From Chitinophaga pinensis (GTDB taxonomy: Bacteria > Bacteroidota > Bacteroidia > SXHM01), in contig CAMDBK010000043.1 of the NCBI GenBank assembly GCA_945889235.1, positions 1 to 14,730 of the forward strand: 14,730 nt of DNA, in the 5' to 3' direction. A program made the position numbers and the translations under genes. How positions within the stretch are numbered: position 1 is the stretch's first letter; each line of letters begins with the position of its first letter. Shown here in pieces: positions 13,793-14,730 of the stretch. Under the pieces are notes generated by a model. The model was not told the DNA's origin, made no database searches, and saw only the letters and a list, made by a program, of their open reading frames with translations.

Positions 13793-14689
13793 TTAATACT
13801 CCATGTATTCTTCTTTTTTCTCCAGCGCTTTTATGCAGGCAATACGGCCTTCTTCAATCATATCATTGGCGCGATAAAACTCATAAACGCTGCTGCTGTC
13901 GCGCGAAATATTCACCACATAATCAGGCTTGTGATGAATGATGGACATCTGACACATGCGGTCCTGCATCATATCGTAACTCTTATTCAGCAAACCGAAA
14001 TAGCCCAGCGTTTCGTCATTATTTTCAACAGTAGGTTTTATATTCAGCCAGCTTTTCATGGTCATCACCATTTTATCCATGTAAGCATCACTTTCTGTGG
14101 GAACAGCTTCTACTTTTATTTTTTTTATTTTAGTTGAGGGCAATGAAGCATTGATATTTACCACCACCAGTAAATCGCTTTTTGTCCGCAGCACAGGTTC
14201 AATCGGAAGCGGATTTAACACGCCACCATCAATCAATAATCTGTTGCCAAGTTTTGAAGGTGTCAGCAATGTTGGAATAGCGCACGAAGCACGGATAACA
14301 CTGAACAGTTCGCCTTTATCTAACCACACCTCTTCCTCTTTGTTAATGTCGGTTGCAACGGCAGTAAACGGAATTGAAAAATCTTCAATTTTTTTCTCAC
14401 CGATAATATCTTTCAGTACCGTAAATATTTTTTCTCCGCGAATAAAACCCTGCGCAGAAAAAGTAAAATCCACTAGCCTGAACGTTTCCATCTTGGTCAA
14501 TTTTTTTGCCCAGTCTGTAAACTCAGGAAGTTTTCCTGCTGCATAAATTCCGCCAATGGCTGCACCCATAGATGAACCTGAAATGGCATTGATTTTATAA
14601 CCGCGCTTCAGCAATTCTTCAATAGCCCCGATGTGTGCAAAGCCGCGTGCACCGCCACAACCCAGAACCAATGAAACAGTTTTTTTCAT
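13793..14689 (-). CDS. Patatin-like phospholipase (RssA/NTE type)
   Basis: A 298-residue serine hydrolase with the patatin Ser-Asp dyad, likely acting on phospholipids or lysophospholipids. The oxyanion-hole loop GCGGARGFAHIG spans 10-21, the nucleophile elbow GSSMG spans 38-42 with Ser40, and the catalytic Asp154 lies in LIDGGVLNPLP (152-162). FSIPFTAVATDI (104-115) and VIRASCAIPTLLTP (131-144) are further family hallmarks. There is no signal peptide, so it is predicted cytosolic or peripheral to the inner membrane, unlike the longer Bacteroidota patatins with an outer-membrane barrel. The length matches compact bacterial RssA-type proteins. The ATG at 14689 directly precedes the first strand and is the best start. 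Downstream on the same strand, after a palindromic repeat, is a second putative lipid hydrolase (zinc phospholipase C type). Confidence 0.94.
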   Translation of the reverse strand: MKKTVSLVLGCGGARGFAHIGAIEELLKRGYKINAISGSSMGAAIGGIYAAGKLPEFTDWAKKLTKMETFRLVDFTFSAQGFIRGEKIFTVLKDIIGEKKIEDFSIPFTAVATDINKEEEVWLDKGELFSVIRASCAIPTLLTPSKLGNRLLIDGGVLNPLPIEPVLRTKSDLLVVVNINASLPSTKIKKIKVEAVPTESDAYMDKMVMTMKSWLNIKPTVENNDETLGYFGLLNKSYDMMQDRMCQMSIIHHKPDYVVNISRDSSSVYEFYRANDMIEEGRIACIKALEKKEEYMEY

Positions 14690-14730
14690 TACTAAAGATT
14701 AAACATTTTTCTGAAAAGGTTTCCGGTAAG

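Noticed and set aside
13605..13793. Minus-strand frame starting MFVTLNLFQG
   Set aside because: This is translation of the palindromic repeat (copy 2) followed by an out-of-frame part of the phospholipase C gene; such repeat-derived frames are common false genes.
14690..14730. Possible 3' end of another minus-strand gene upstream of the patatin gene
   Set aside because: One frame reads LTGNLFRKMFNL then TAG at 14694-14692, but a second frame also gives a plausible short end. Forty-one bases are too few to call a gene.

Overview
The window reads as a low-GC chromosomal segment of an environmental member of the Bacteroidota. The evidence is a GWxTD-domain lipoprotein-like gene, a 189-residue hypothetical protein between ligA and dapA, several Bacteroidota-type -7 boxes (TAnnTTTG) just upstream of genes, no clear Shine-Dalgarno sequences, and families of palindromic intergenic repeats, including the one that encodes 'HAELVSAS' peptides. 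Most of the content is housekeeping. I do not see a defence system, biosynthetic cluster, CRISPR array or complete mobile element.

Layout, left to right. Positions 1-182 (minus) hold the 5' end of a gene cut by the window edge. Its N-terminus resembles the arm-binding domain of Bacteroidota tyrosine recombinases. It starts 179 bases from the 3' end of a tRNA-Ser(UGA) gene (361-445, minus), the usual arrangement at the edge of an integrated element, so the left edge may be the start of an island extending out of the window. To the right of the tRNA, a promoter-like box precedes a GWxTD-domain protein and a family-2 glycosyltransferase (564-3068, plus). Converging on these is a coupled minus-strand pair, a CPA2-type cation:proton antiporter with a cytoplasmic USP-like tail followed by aroQ (5648-3055). 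Diverging from the antiporter are prmC (release-factor glutamine methyltransferase), ligA (NAD-dependent DNA ligase), a 189-residue conserved-looking protein, and dapA (lysine/diaminopimelate pathway), spanning 5698-10189 on the plus strand.

A 342-base gene-free stretch (10190-10531) holds a perfect 25-bp hairpin, a tandem octamer repeat and a possible promoter. It is followed by a SiaC-like regulatory phosphoprotein and an enoyl/dienoyl-CoA reductase-like SDR (10532-11754, plus). The right end is a minus-strand group: patatin-like phospholipase, zinc-dependent phospholipase C / S1-P1-type protein and TIGR01777 epimerase-like protein (14689 down to 11777).

The most distinctive theme is repeats that have entered genes. 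The last 13 codons of the epimerase gene lie in a 60-bp palindrome. The last codons and stop of ligA lie in a different 59-bp palindrome. prmC carries two in-frame repeat-derived segments, one palindromic and one a tandem octamer. Two copies of the 60-bp palindrome, in opposite orientation, flank the phospholipase C/epimerase pair. These are the observations most worth following; the rest is an ordinary core-genome region.
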